Shown here in pieces: positions 36,632 through 48,813 of a stretch of 64,000 nucleotides of DNA. The translations under genes were made by a program, and so were the position numbers. How positions within the stretch are numbered: position 1 is the first letter of the stretch; the number at the start of each line of letters is the position of its first letter. Source of the DNA: Nothobranchius furzeri (Eukaryota; Chordata; Actinopteri; Cyprinodontiformes; Nothobranchiidae); assembly GCF_043380555.1 (NCBI RefSeq), contig NC_091751.1, forward strand, positions 14,665,584 through 14,729,583, written 5' to 3'. Under the pieces are notes generated by a model, which ran no database searches, had not been told where the DNA came from, and worked only from the letters and a program-made list of their open reading frames with translations.

Positions 36632-37185
36632 GACATGGGATCGCCAGGAACTTACTTAAGGACTATCATCTCATTTGGCATTTACTCACGGACCCAAGAA
36701 ACCAGTTCCGAAAAGTGGTCGAGAATTATAACTTGTCTAATAGCAACTGGAAGATATGTTGCGTCATAAGCCTCTGATGGTTCACAAGGTGCACGGTCCA
36801 CTCGAAATCCTAATGCTGTATTTGTAGTACATACACTAAGTCTTCTCTGTTGATGTCAGACTAGAGTTTTATTAGAGTTTTACTTTGCAACAATGGGATT
36901 CGAGCAATTGATGTGTATATTTTTAATAGTGCACAATGCTACTATTCCTAGGCTGAATGTATGACATGGCTCTTATGTATCATTATGTATCGTTTCCATT
37001 AAGTACTAATTTATATAAAGTCCCTCTGTCCTCAGTGCTAGGTTGTGGGTTTAATACACATTATTATGATCAACCTGTTGAATAGTATAATAACAATCTT
37101 CCTGTAAAAGTCATTTAGTAATGAACAACCTCAGTTCTGTGAAAGAACATCATGTCTCTGATGTGTACACTGCAGGCCTGACCGG
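36632..37185 (-). repeat. Cassette 1 inverted-repeat arm, right (554 bp)
   Basis: This is the reverse complement of 34583-35136. Its outer end, ACCGG at 37181-37185, runs directly into a 77-bp unit. Arm-specific differences, such as CCTGGCGATC against CATGGCGATC and TATATAAATTAG against TATTTAAATTAG, are the same in all three cassettes. No gene is seen. Confidence 0.92.
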
Positions 37186-38049
37186 TCTTGCTGGGGCCTC
37201 TCTCCTGGAGGCGCTCAATCAGACCCAGTTGTGACACGTGGCAAGACGCTCCTCGGGGCGCGTCTTGCTTGGGCCTCTCTCCTGGAGGTGCTCAGTCAGA
37301 CCCAGTGGTGACACGTGGCAAGAAGCTCCTCGGGGCGCATCTTGCTTGGGCCTCTCTCCTGGAGGCGCTCAGTCGGACCCGGTGTTGAAATGTGGCAAGA
37401 CACTCCTCGGGGCGCGTCTTGCTTGGGCCTCTCTCATGGAGGACCTCTGTCAGACCCAGTGTTGACATGTGTCAAGACGCTCCTCGGGGCGCGTCTTGCT
37501 TTGGCCTCTCTCCTGGAGGCGCTCAGTCAGACCGAGTGCTGACATGTGGCAAGAAACTCCTCGGGGCGCGTCTTGCTTGGGCTTCTGTCCTGGAGGCCCT
37601 CAGTAAGACCCACTGTTGACATGTGGCAAGACGCTCCTCGTGGCGCGTCTTGCTTGGGCCTCTCTCCAGAAGGCCCTCAATCAGACCCAGTGTTGACACG
37701 TGGCAAGACGCTCCTCGGGGCGCGTCTTGCTTGGGCCTCTCTCCTGGAGGCGCTCAGTCAGACCCAGTGGTGACATGTGGCAAGACACTCCTCGGGGCGC
37801 GTCTTGCTTGGGCCTCTCTCCTGGAGGCCCTCAGTCAAACCCATTGTTGACACGTGGCAAGACGCTCCTCGGGGCGCGTGTTGCTTGGGCTTCTTTCCTG
37901 GAGGCCCTCAGTCAGACCCATTGTTGACATGTGGCAAGACGCTCCTCGGGGCGCGTCTTGCTTGGTCCTCTCTCCTGAAGGCGCTCAGTCAGAACCAGAG
38001 GTGACATGTGGAAAGACGCTCCTCGGGGCGTGTCTTGCTTGGGCCTCTC

Positions 38050-39281
38050 TCCTGGAGGCCCTCTGTCAGACCCAGTGTTGACATGTGGCAAGACGCTCCT
38101 CCGGGCGCATCTTGCTTGGGCCTCTCTCCTGGAGGCCCTCAGTAAGACCCATTGTTGACATGTGGCAAGACGCTCCTCGGGGCGCGTCTTGCTTGGGCCT
38201 CTCTCCAGAAGGCCCTCAATCAGACCCAGTGTTGACATGTGGCAAGACGCTCCTCGAGGCGCGTTTTGCTTGGGCCTCTCTCCTGGAGGCGCTCAGTCAG
38301 ACCGAGTAGTGACATGTGGCAAGACGCTCCTCGGGGCGCGTGTTGCTTGGGCTTCTCTCCTGGAGGCCCTCAGTGAGACCCATTGTTGACATGTGGCAAG
38401 ACGCTCCTCAGGGCGCGTCTTTCTTGGGCCTCTCTCCTGGAGGCGCTCAGTCAGACCGAGTAGTGACATGTGGCAAGACGCTCCTCGGGGCGCGTCTTGC
38501 TTGGACCTCTCTCCTGCAGGCGCTCATTCAGACCGAGTGCTGACATGTGGAAAGACGCTCCTCGGGGTGCGTCTTGCTTGGGCTTCTCTCCTGGAGGCGC
38601 TCAGAAAGACCCAGTGTTGACATGTGACAAGACGCTCCTCGGGGCGCGTCTTGCTTGGGCCTCTCTCCTGGAGGCCCTCTGTCAGACCCAGTGTTGACAT
38701 GTGGCAAGACGCTCCTCCGGGCGCATCTTGCTTGGGCCTCTCTCCTGGAGGCCCTCTGTAAGACCCATTGTTGACATGTGGCAAGACGCTCCTCGGGGCG
38801 CGTCTTGCTTGGGCCTCTCTCCAGAAGGCCCTCAATCAGACCCAGTGTTGACATGTGGCAAGACGCTCCTCGGGGCGCGTTTTGCTTGGGCCTCTCTCCT
38901 GGAGGCGCTCAGTCAGACCGAGTAGTGACATGTGGCAAGACGCTCCTCGGGGCGCGTGTTGCTTGGGCTTCTCTCCTGGAGGCCCTCAGTGAGACCCATT
39001 GTTGACATGTGGCAAGACGCTCCTCAGGGCGCGTCTTTCTTGGGCCTCTCTCCTGGAGGCGCTCAGTCAGACCGAGTAGTGACATGTGGCAAGACGCTCC
39101 TCGGGGCGCGTCTTGCTTGGACCTCTCTCCTGCAGGCGCTCATTCAGACCGAGTGCTGACATGTGGAAAGACGCTCCTCGGGGTGCGTCTTGCTTGGGCT
39201 TCTCTCCTGGAGGCGCTCAGAAAGACCCAGTGTTGACATGTGACAAGACGCTCCTCGGGGCGCGTCTTGCTTGGGCCTCTC
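38050..39281 (+). repeat. 616-bp (8-unit) tandem duplication in A2
   Basis: Units from about 38050 recur 616 bp later with shared rare changes (GCGCGTCTTTCTTGG, CTCCTGCAGGCGCTCATTC, CCTCCGGGCGCATC). The equivalent region of A3 differs in content, so the event separates the two arrays. Confidence 0.75.
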
Positions 39282-42200
39282 TCCTTGAGATGCTCAGTCA
39301 GACCCAGTGGTGACATGTGGCAAGACACTCCTCGGGGCGCGTCTTGCTTGGGCAACTCTCCTGGAAGCCCTCTGTCAGACCCAGTGTTGGCATGTGGCAA
39401 GACGCTCCTCGGGGCGCGTCTTGCTTGGGCTTCTCTCCTGGAGGCGCTCAGAAAGACCCAGTGTTGACATGTGACAAGACGCTCCTCGGGGCGCGTCTTG
39501 CTTGGGCCTCTCTCCTGGAGGCGCTCAGTCAGACCCAGTGGTGACATGTGGCAAGACACTCCTCGGGGCGCGTCTTGCTTGGGCCTCTCTCCTGGAGGCC
39601 CTCAGTCAGACTGAGTGCTGAAATGTGGAAAGACGCTCCTCGGGGCGCGTCTTGCTTGGGCTTCTCTCCTGGAGGCGCTCAGAAAGACCCAGTGTTGACA
39701 TGTGACAAGACGCTCCTCGGGGCGCGTCTTGCTTGGGCCTCTCTCCTGGAGGCGCTCAGTCAGACCCAGTGGTGACATGTGGCAAGACACTCCTCGGGGC
39801 GCGTCTTGGTTGGGCCTCTCTCCTGGAGGCGCTCAGTCAGACCCAGTGGTGACATGTGGCAAGACGCTCCTCGGGGCGCGTATTGCTTGGGCCTCTCTCC
39901 TGGATGCCATCTGTCAGACCGAGTGTTGACATGTGGCAAGACTCTCCTCGGGGCGCGTCTTGCTTGGGCTTCTCTGATGGAGGCCCTCAGTCAGACCCAG
40001 TGTTGACATGTGTCAAGACGCTCCTCGGGGCGTGTCTTGCTTGGGCCTCTCTCCTGGAGGCGCTCAGTCAGACCCAGTGTTGACATGTGGCAAGACGCTC
40101 CTCGGGGCGCGTCTTGCTTGGGCTTCTCTCCTGGAGGCCCTCAGTCAGACCCATTGTTGACATGTGGCAAGACGCTCCTCGGGGCACGTCTTGCTTGGGC
40201 TTCTCTCCTGGAGGCGCTCAAACAGACCGAGTAGTGACATGTGGCAAGACGCTCCTCGGGGCGCGTCTTGCTGGGGCTTCTCTCATGGAGGCACTCAGTC
40301 AGACCCAGTGTTGACATGTGTCAAGACACTCCTCGGGGCGCGTCTTGCTTGGACCTCTCTCCCTGAGGCGCTCTGTCAGACCCAGTGTTGACATTTGGCA
40401 AGACACTCCTCGGGGCGCGTCTTGCTTGGGACTCTCTCATGGAGGCCCTCTGTCAGACCCAGTGTTGACATGTGTCAAGACGCTCCTCGGGGGGCGTCTT
40501 GCTTTGGCCTCTCTCCTGGAGGCGCTCAGTCAGAGCGAGTGCTGACATGTGGCAAGAAGCTCCTCGGGGCGCGTCTTGCTTGGGCTTCTCTGCTGGAGGC
40601 CCTCAGTAAGAACCATTGTTGACATGTGGCAAGACGCTCCTCGGGGCGCGTCTTGCTTGGGCCTCTCTCCAGAAGGCCCTCAATCAGACCCAGTGTTGAC
40701 ACGTGGCAAGACGCTCCGCGGGGCGCGTCTTGCTTGGGCCTCTCTCCTGGAGGCGCTCAGTCAGACCCAGTGTTGACATGTGTCAAGAAGCTCCTCGGGG
40801 CGCGTCTTGCATTGGCCTCTCTCCTGGAGGCGCTCAGTCAGACCCAGTGCTGAGTACTGTGGCAAGAAGCTCCTCGGGGCGCGTCTTGCTTGGTCTTCTC
40901 TCCTGGAGGCCCTCAGTAAGACCCATTGTTGACATGTGGCAAGACGCTCCTCGGGGCGCGTCTTGCTTGGGCCTCTCTCCTGGAGGCGCTCAGTCAGACC
41001 CAGTGTTGACATGTGGCAAGACACTCCTCGGGGCGCGTCTTGCTTGGGCCTCTCTCATGGAGGCCCTCTGTCAGACCCAGTGTTGACATGTGTCAAGATG
41101 CTCCTCGGGGCGCGTCTTGCATTGGCCTCTCTCCTGGAGGCGCTCAGTCAGACCAAGTGGTGACATGTGGCAAGACACTCCTCGGGGCACGTCTTGCTTG
41201 GGCCTCTCTCCTGGAGGCCCTCTTTCAGACCCAGTGTTGACATGTGTCAAGACGCTCCTCGGGGCGCGTCTTGCTTGGGCTTCTCTCCTGGAGGCCCTCA
41301 GTCAGACCCATTATTGACATGTGGCAAGACGCTCCTCAGGGCGCGTCTTGCTTGGGCCTCTCTCCTGGAGGCACTCAGTCAAACCGAGTGCTGACATGTG
41401 GCAAGACGCTCCTCGAGCCGCGTGTTGCTTGGGCTTCTCTCCTGGAGGCCCTCAGTCAGACCCATTGTTGACATGTGGCAAGACACTCCTCCGGGCTCAT
41501 CTTGCTTGGGCCTCTCTCCTGGAGGCGCTCAGTCAGAACCAGAGGTGACATGTGGCAAGACGCTCCTCGGGGCGCGTCTTGCTTGGGCCTCACTCCTGGA
41601 GGCCCTCTTTCAGACCCAGTGTTGACATGTGGCAAGACGCTCCTCCGGGCTCATCTTGCTTGGGCCTCTCTCCTGGAGGCCCTCAGTCAGACCCATTGTT
41701 GACATGTGGCAAGACGCTCCTCGGGGCGCGTCCTGCTTGGGCCTCTCTCCTGGAGGCGCTTAGTCAGACCCAGTGCTGACATGTGGCAAGACGCTCCTCC
41801 GGGCGCGTCTTGCTTGGGCCTCTCTCCTGGAGGCGCTCAGTCAGACCCAGTGTTGACATGTGGCAAGACGCTCCTCGGGGCACGTCTTGCTTGGGCCTCT
41901 CTCCTGGAGGCGCTCAGTCAGACTGAGTAGTGACATGTGGCCTGACGCTCCTCGGGGCGCGTCTTGCTGGGGCCTCTCTCCTGGAGGCGCTCCATCAGAC
42001 CCAGTGGTGACACGTGGCAAGACGCTCCTCGGGGCGCGTCTTGCTTCGGCCTCTCTCCTGGAGGCGCTCAGTCAGACCCAGTGGTGACACTTGGCAAGAC
42101 GCTCCTCGGGGCGCATCTTGCTTGGGCCTCTCTCCTGGAGGCGCTCAGTCAGACCGAGTGCTGACATGTGGAAAGACGCTCCTCGGAGCGCGTCTTGCTT

Positions 42201-42877
42201 GGGCTTCTCTCCTGGAGGCGCTCAGAAAGACCCAGTGTTGACATGTGACAAGACGCTCCTCGGGGCGCGTCTTGCTTGGGCCTCTCTCCTGGAGGCGCTC
42301 AGTCAGACCCAGTGGTGACATGTGGCAAGACACTCCTCGGGGTGTGTCTTGCTTGGGCCTCTCTCCTCGATGCCCTCTGTCAGACCGAGTGTTGACATGT
42401 GGCAAGACTCTCCTCGGGGCCCGTCTTGCTTGGGCTTCTCTCATGGAGGCCCTCAGTCAGACCGAGTGCTGACATGTGGCAAGAAGCTCCTCGGGGCGCT
42501 TCTTGCTTGGGCTTCTCTCCTGGAGGCCCTCAGTCAGACCCATTGTTGACATGTGGCAAGACGCTCATTGGGGCGCGTATTGCTTGGGCCTCTCTCCTGG
42601 ATGCCCTCTGTCAGACCCAGTGTTGACATGTGGCAAGACGCTCCTCGGGGCGCGTCTTGCTTGGGCTTCTCTCCTGGAGGCCCTCAGTCAGACCCATTGT
42701 TGACATGTGGCAAGACGCTCCTTGGGGCGCGTCTTGCTTGGGCCTCTCTCCTGGAGGCGCTCAGTCAGACCGAGTGCTGACATAAGGCAAGACGCTCCTC
42801 GGGGCGCGTTTTGCTGGGGCCTCTCTCCTGGAGGAGCTCAGTAAGACCCAGTGGTGACACGTGGCAAGACGCTCCTC

Positions 42878-42904
42878 GGGGGGGGGGGGGGGGGGGGGGG
42901 GGGG
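42878..42904 (+). repeat. Poly-G tract in A2 (27 G)
   Basis: This is the homologue of the 17-G tract at 11886 and the 22-C tract at 53490. It is the longest of the set. Confidence 0.9.
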
Positions 42905-45737
42905 TCTTGCTTGGGCCTCTCTCCTGGAGGCGCTAAGTCAGACCCAGTGTTGACACGTGGCAAGACGCTCCTCGGGGCGCGTCTTGCTTGGGCCTCTCTC
43001 ATGGAGGCCCTCTGTCAGACCCAGTGTTGTCATGTGTCAAGACGCTCCTCGGGGCGCGTCTTGCTTTGGCCTCTCTCCTGGAGGCGCTCAGTCAGACCGA
43101 GTGCTGACATGTGGCAAGAAGCTCCTCGGGGCGCGTCTTGCTTGGGGTTCTCTCCTGGAGGCCCTCAGTCAGACCCATTGTTGACATGTGGGAAGACGCC
43201 CCTCGGGGCGCGTCTTGCTTGGGCCTCTCTCCAGAAGGCCCTCAATCAGACCCAGTGTTGACACGTGGCAAGACGCTCCTCGGGGCGCTTCATGCTTGGG
43301 CCTCTCTCCTGGAGGTGCTCAGTCAGACCCAGTGGTGACATGTGGCAAGACGCTCCTTGGGGCGCGTATTGCTTGGGCCTCTCTCCTGGATGCCCTCTGT
43401 CAGACCCAGTGTTGACATGTGGCAAGACTCACCTCGGGGCGCATCTTGCTTGGGCTTCTCTCATGGAGGCCCTCAGTCAGACCCAGTGTTGACATGTGGC
43501 AAGACGCTCCTCGGGGCGCTTCTTGCTTGGGCTTCTCTCCTGGAGGCCCTCAGTCAGACCCATTGTTGACATGTGGCAAGACGCTCCTCGGGGCACGTCT
43601 TGCTTGGGCCTCTCTCCTGGAGGCGCTCAGTCAGACCGAGTAGTGACATGTGACAAGACGCTCCTCGGGGCGCGTCTTGCTTGGGCCTCTCTCCTGGAGG
43701 CGCTCAGTCAGACCCAGTGTTGACATGTGGCAAGACGCTCCTCGCGGCGCGTCTTGCTTGGGCCTCTCTCCTGGAGGTTCTCAGTCAGACCCAGTGTTGA
43801 CATGTGGCAAGATGCTCCTCGGGGCGCGTCTTGCTGGGGCTTCTCTCATGGAGGCACTCAGTCAGACCCAGTGTTGACATGTGGCAAGACGCTCCTCGGG
43901 GCACGTCTTGCTTGGGCCTCTCTCCTGGAGGCGCTCAGTCAGACCCAGAGGAGACATGTGTCAAGATGCTCCTCGGGGCACGTCTTGCTTGGGCCTCTCT
44001 CCTGGAGGTGCTCAGTCAGACCCAGTGCTTACATGTGGCAAGACGCTCGTCCGGGCGCGTCTTGCTTGGGCCTTTCTCCTGGAGGCGCTCAGTCAGACCC
44101 AGTGGTGACATGTGGCAAGACGCTCCTCGGGGCGCGTATTGCTTGGGCTTCTCTCCTGGATGCCCTCTGTCAGACCCAGTGTTGACATGTGGCAAGACTC
44201 TCCTCGGGGCGCTTCTTGCTTGGGCTTCTCTCCTAGAGGCCCTCAGTCAGACCCATTGTTGACATGTGGCAAGACGCTCCTCGGGGCACGTCTTGCTTGG
44301 GCCTCTCTCCTGGAGGCGCTCAGTCAGACCCAGTGTTGACATGTGGCAAGACGCTCCTCGCGGCGCGTCTTGCTTGGGCCTCTCTCCTGGAGGTTCTCAG
44401 TCAGACCCAGTGTTGACATGTGGCATGATGCTCATCGGGGCGCGTCTTGCTCGGGCTTCTCTCATGGAAGCACTCAGTCAGACCCAGTGTTGACATGTGG
44501 CAAGACGCTCCTCGGGGCACGTCTTGCTTGGGCCTCTCTCCTGGAGGTTCTCAGTCAGACCCAGTGTTGACATGTGGCAAGATGCTCCTCGGGGCGCGTC
44601 TTGCTGGGGCTTCTCTCATGGAGGCACTCAGTCAGACCCAGTGTTGACATGTGGCAAGACGCTCCTCGGGGCACGTCTTGCTTGGGCCTCTCTCCTGGAG
44701 GTGCTCAGTCAGACCCAGAGGAGACATGTGTCAAGATGCTCCTCGGGGCGCGTCTTGCTTGGGCCTCTCTCCTGGAGGCGTTCAGTCAGACCCAGTGCTG
44801 ACATGTGGGAAGACGCTCCTCGGGGCGCGTCTTGCTTGGGCCTCTCTCCTGGAGGCGCTCAGTCAGACTGAGTGCTGACATGTGGCAAGACGCTCCTCGG
44901 AGCGCGTCTTGCTTGGGCTTCTCTCCTGGAGGCGCTCAGTCAGACCCAGTGTTGACATGTGGCAAGACGCTCCTCGGGGCGCGTCTTGCTTGGGCTTCTC
45001 TCCTGGAGGCCCTCAGTCCGACCCTTTGTTGACATGTGGCAAGACGCTCCTCGGGGCACGTCTTGCTTGGGCCTCTCTCCTGGAGGCGCTCAGTCTGACC
45101 GAGTAGTGACATGTGGCAAGACGCTCCTCGGGGCGCATCTTGCTTGGACCTCTCTCCTGGAGGCGCTCAGTTAGACCGAGTAGTGACATGTGGCAAGACG
45201 CTCCTCGGGGCGCATCTTGCTTGGGCCTCTCTCCTGGAGGCCCTCAGTCAGACCCATTGTTGACATGTGGCAAGACGCCCCTCGGGGCGCGTCTAGCTTG
45301 GGCCTCTCTCCAGAAGGCCCTCAATCAGACCCAGTGTTGACACGAGGCAAGACGCTCCTCGGGGCGCTTCTTGCTTGGGCCTCTCTCCTGGAGGCGCTCA
45401 GTCAGACCCAGTGGTGACATGTGGCAAGACGCTCCTTGGGGCGCGTATTGCTTGGGACTCTCTCCTGGATGCCCTCTGTCAGACCCAGTGTTGACATGTG
45501 GCAAGACTCTCCTCGGGGCGCGTCTTGCTTGGGCTTCTCTCATGGAGGCCCTCAGTCAGACCCAGTGTTGACATGTGGCAAGACGCTCCTCGGGGCGCTT
45601 CCTGCTTGGGCTTCTCTCCTGGAGGCCCTCAGTCAGACCCATTGTTGACATGTGGCAAGACGCTCCTCGGGGCACGTCTTGCTTGGGCCTCTCTCCTGGA
45701 GGTGCTCAGTCAGACCGAGTAGTGACATGTGACAAGA

Positions 45738-45739
45738 CC
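45738..45739. other. Orientation switch between plus- and minus-strand macrosatellite
   Basis: Plus-strand array follows its A1 homologue (about 14736) through ACATGTGACAAGAC. The next bases, CGAGGAGCTTCTTGCCACGT, are the reverse complement of a unit in A2 near 37330 and match 59210 onward in A3. Only one base (C) can belong to both sides. Confidence 0.85.
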
Positions 45740-45885
45740 GAGGAGCTTCTTGCCACGTGTCACCACTGGGTCTGACTGAGCACCTCCAGGAGAGAGGCCC
45801 AAGCAAGACGCGCCCCGAGGAGCGTCTTGCCACGTGTCACAACTGGGTCTGATTGAGCGCCTCCAGGAGAGAGGCCCCAGCAAGA
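45739..45885 (-). repeat. Two inverted 77-bp units next to cassette copy 2
   Basis: This is the reverse complement of the first two units of A2 (about 37186-37333) and is collinear with 59211-59357. It is all that remains, on this side, of the array that should precede cassette copy 2. Confidence 0.85.
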
Positions 45886-46439
45886 CCGGTCAGGCCTGCA
45901 GTGTACACATCAGAGACATGATGTTCTTTCACAGAACTGAGGTTGTTCATTACTAAATGACTTTTACAGGAAGATTGTTATTATACTATTCAACAGGTTG
46001 ATCATAATAATGTGTATTAAACCCACAACCTAGCACTGAGGACAGAGGGACTTTATATAAATTAGTACTTAATGGAAACGATACATAATGATACATAAGA
46101 GCCATGTCATACATTCAGCCTAGGAATAGTAGCATTGTGCACTATTAAAAATATACACATCAATTGCTCGAATCCCATTGTTGCAAAGTAAAACTCTAAT
46201 AAAACTCTAGTCTGACATCAACAGAGAAGACTTAGTGTATGTACTACAAATACAGCATTAGGATTTCGAGTGGACCGTGCACCTTGTGAACCATCAGAGG
46301 CTTATGACGCAACATATCTTCCAGTTGCTATTAGACAAGTTATAATTCTCGACCACTTTTCGGAACTGGTTTCTTGGGTCCGTGAGTAAATGCCAAATGA
46401 GATGATAGTCCTTAAGTAAGTTCCTGGCGATCCCATGTC
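45886..46439 (+). repeat. Cassette 2 inverted-repeat arm (equivalent of the copy 1 right arm)
   Basis: A 554-bp arm from CCGGTCAGGCCTGCAG to GATCCCATGTC. It pairs with 47935-48488. No gene is seen. Confidence 0.9.
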
Positions 46440-46625
46440 ACGCTCTTGCCCATCAGCCGGTGAACGCTGAGACGGAACTCGATGAGAGCGATGTATTTTT
46501 TAAGTGCTCCGAATGTACTTCTAACAAGCGTGCGATTCACTTCGTAAGTAAACCGCAGCTGCAGCTGATTCAAACAGTCGAGCCAACTTTCTACATCACA
46601 ATATTCGTTTTGTAGTTAGTCGAGT

Positions 46626-46904
46626 TACCTTTTGTGTGGCGCATGCACGGGTCGTTAGCGTCCAGCTCCCAGCTTAGAGAGTCCTGTATTGACACAGACG
46701 TCAATACATCTCGATGTCATGCAACACACAAAGTCTGTCGCATACAGGTGGGTTAACACAGGTACGATACCTTTTGTGTGGCGCATGCACGGGTCGTTAG
46801 CGTCCAGCTCCCGGCTTATAGAGAGTCCTGTATTGACACAGACGTCAATACATCTCGATGTCATGCAACACACAAAGTCTGTCGCATACAGGTGGGTTAA
46901 CACA
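46626..46904 (-). repeat. 144-bp tandem duplication, copy 2
   Basis: This is the inverted equivalent of 36167-36445, with the same 2-bp length difference between its two repeats. Confidence 0.88.
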
Positions 46905-46960
46905 CATGTACGATGTGTGCAATGGCACGCCCGTTTACAATGGGACACGACGATGATCAT
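46655..46960 (-). CDS. Cysteine-rich 101-codon frame, copy 2
   Basis: This is equivalent to the frame at 36111-36416, with Asn replaced by His at residue 13. It overlaps the 3' end of the secreted-protein gene in another phase and spans the 144-bp duplication. Coding status is doubtful for the same reasons. Confidence 0.22.
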   Translation of the reverse strand: MIIVVSHCKRACHCTHRTCVLTHLYATDFVCCMTSRCIDVCVNTGLSISRELDANDPCMRHTKGIVPVLTHLYATDFVCCMTSRCIDVCVNTGLSKLGAGR

Positions 46961-47318
46961 TGTTAACCAAACTCTTGTTTCTCACGACAGGTGATAGCGT
47001 TGTCTCCTGCTCCTGGTCTTCGTGCACAGAGGGTGTTGTAATGTGCTCGTCATAGTCGCGATCGTTGTCACTCGAATCCGTTGTTCTCACGACAGGTGGT
47101 AGCGTTGTCTCCTGCATGTTGTCTTCGCGTGCGGCAAGCGTTGTGCTGTGCTCGTTATAGTGGTTGTCTTCGTACAAAGGGGGTGTTGAATACTCCTTCG
47201 CGAGTAGTCTAGGAGGTGGTGTGATGGGACGTATCTCAGAGGCGTTATGTAGGCGTACCACCATGGCCTGAGGAACTGCGACTACTGAGAGTACACCCAG
47301 TACAGACAGCGAGATCAT
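46935..47318 (-). CDS. Secreted Thr/Pro/acidic repeat protein, copy 2 (127 aa)
   Basis: The frame starts at the ATG read from 47318 and ends at the TAA at 46935, the same length as copy 1. Signal peptide, the two 25-residue blocks (54-78 and 89-113) and both sequons are kept. Two substitutions distinguish it, both near the start: Ala to Pro at 16, within the predicted signal-cleavage region, and Ser to Leu at 23. The proline lies two residues before the expected cut and could affect processing; this is inference. The TATA box is present upstream at 47387-47394. Confidence 0.58.
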   Translation of the reverse strand: MISLSVLGVLSVVAVPQAMVVRLHNASEIRPITPPPRLLAKEYSTPPLYEDNHYNEHSTTLAAREDNMQETTLPPVVRTTDSSDNDRDYDEHITTPSVHEDQEQETTLSPVVRNKSLVNNDHRRVPL

Positions 47319-47386
47319 TTTTTTTCTTGGGTGTTGTACGTGTGGGTACAGCCGCTTTAATGGCAGTGAGAGCAAGTGGTCAAATG

Positions 47387-47394
47387 TATTTATA
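47387..47394 (-). promoter_or_regulatory. TATA box, copy 2
   Basis: TATTTATA on plus reads TATAAATA on minus, at the same distance from the ATG as in copy 1. Confidence 0.58.
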
Positions 47395-47454
47395 GGTCAC
47401 TAGCAGAAAATAAGGCACGTGGTCAGAGTGTAATCGTAACCACCGTAGCTCTTG

Positions 47455-47934
47455 TCATAATTTAATATATATAGAAATCAGAAACGGGCATGTCAGGATA
47501 GACATCGCGAGTGATAATGCGGCCAGTATCTGTGTGCGCTTGAGAGCACCTTGTTGTTCTACTGTGGTGCCCACGCCGCCGGGTCTGTAAATGTCATCGA
47601 CCTTCTTTATATACGCATACGCTAAAGACTGTATATTCTCTATGGATTTGAACAAGTCCTTTGTTTCGAGTAACGCTTGAGCTGTCTCGAGCGTGATGTT
47701 GTGAGTGTACGCCAGTGTTTCGCGTGCACCGAGGTCCGAAAGGGCGTGCGCTACAACTATTAACCTTGGTTTGGGAGTGTGGCGAAACGCTCGCTCCACT
47801 GTAATGGGCAGATGCAATGTTATCACCTGGTACGTTTCGTTAGTCGGGTCGTAACACACCGGTCCGTGACACGGACCGTCACATTGTATGGGGCACAGAA
47901 AGGACAACACGCCTCCGACCGTGACTTCGCACTC
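47455..47934 (-). CDS. 3' fragment of a Cys-rich membrane-protein gene, copy 2
   Basis: This is the inverted equivalent of 35137-35616. From the GTG equivalent its protein is identical to copy 1: clustered cysteines, two sequons and a C-terminal membrane segment. It is again cut at the arm/core boundary (47934/47935), with no in-frame ATG before the membrane segment. Confidence 0.48.
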   Translation of the reverse strand, partial: ECEVTVGGVLSFLCPIQCDGPCHGPVCYDPTNETYQVITLHLPITVERAFRHTPKPRLIVVAHALSDLGARETLAYTHNITLETAQALLETKDLFKSIENIQSLAYAYIKKVDDIYRPGGVGTTVEQQGALKRTQILAALSLAMSILTCPFLISIYIKL

Positions 47935-48488
47935 GACATGGGATCGCCATGAACTTACTTAAGGACTATCATCTCATTTGGCATTTACTCACGGACCCAA
48001 GAAACCAGTTCCGAAAAATGGTCGAGAATTATAACTTGTCTAATAGCAACTGGAAGATATGTTGCGTCATAAGCCTCTGATGGTTCACAAGGTGCACGGT
48101 CCACTCAAAATCCTAATGCTGTATTTGTAGTACATACACTAAGACTTCTCTGTTAATGTCAGACTAGAGTTTTATTAGAGTTTTACTTTGCAACAATGGG
48201 ATTCGAGCAATTGATGTGTATATTTTTAATAGTGCACAATGCTACTATTCCTAGGCTGAATGTATGACATGGCTCTTATGTATCATTATGTATCGTTTCC
48301 ATTAAGTACTAATTTAAATAAGGTCCCTCTGTCCTCAGTGCTAGGTTGTGGGTTTAATACACATTATTATGATCAACCTGGTGAATAGTATAATAACAAT
48401 ATTCCTGTAAAAGTCATTTAGTAATGAACAACCTCAGTTCTGTGAAAGAACATCATGTCTCTGATGTGTACACTAGAGGCCTTACCGG
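47935..48488 (-). repeat. Cassette 2 inverted-repeat arm (equivalent of the copy 1 left arm)
   Basis: A 554-bp arm pairing with 45886-46439 and carrying the same arm-specific bases as 34583-35136. Confidence 0.9.
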
Positions 48489-48504
48489 GGTTTGCACGCA
48501 AGGG

Positions 48505-48813
<309 letters not shown>

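Larger units (their letters stand above)
37186..45738 (+). repeat. 77-bp minisatellite array A2 (about 111 units)
   Basis: This is the same unit and orientation as A1. The stretch from 40260 matches the beginning of A1 (7740 onward), and 41860-45738 matches 10868-14736 with an offset of about 31.0 kb. The beginning (37186-40260) has no counterpart in A1 but matches the far end of A3 inverted. The array ends at the orientation switch. Confidence 0.95.

Noticed and set aside
34583..37185. Autonomous DNA transposon with terminal inverted repeats
   Set aside because: The arms are long and exact in length, but I see no transposase and no target-site duplication. All copies share the same flanks, so the copies arose by amplification and not by transposition.
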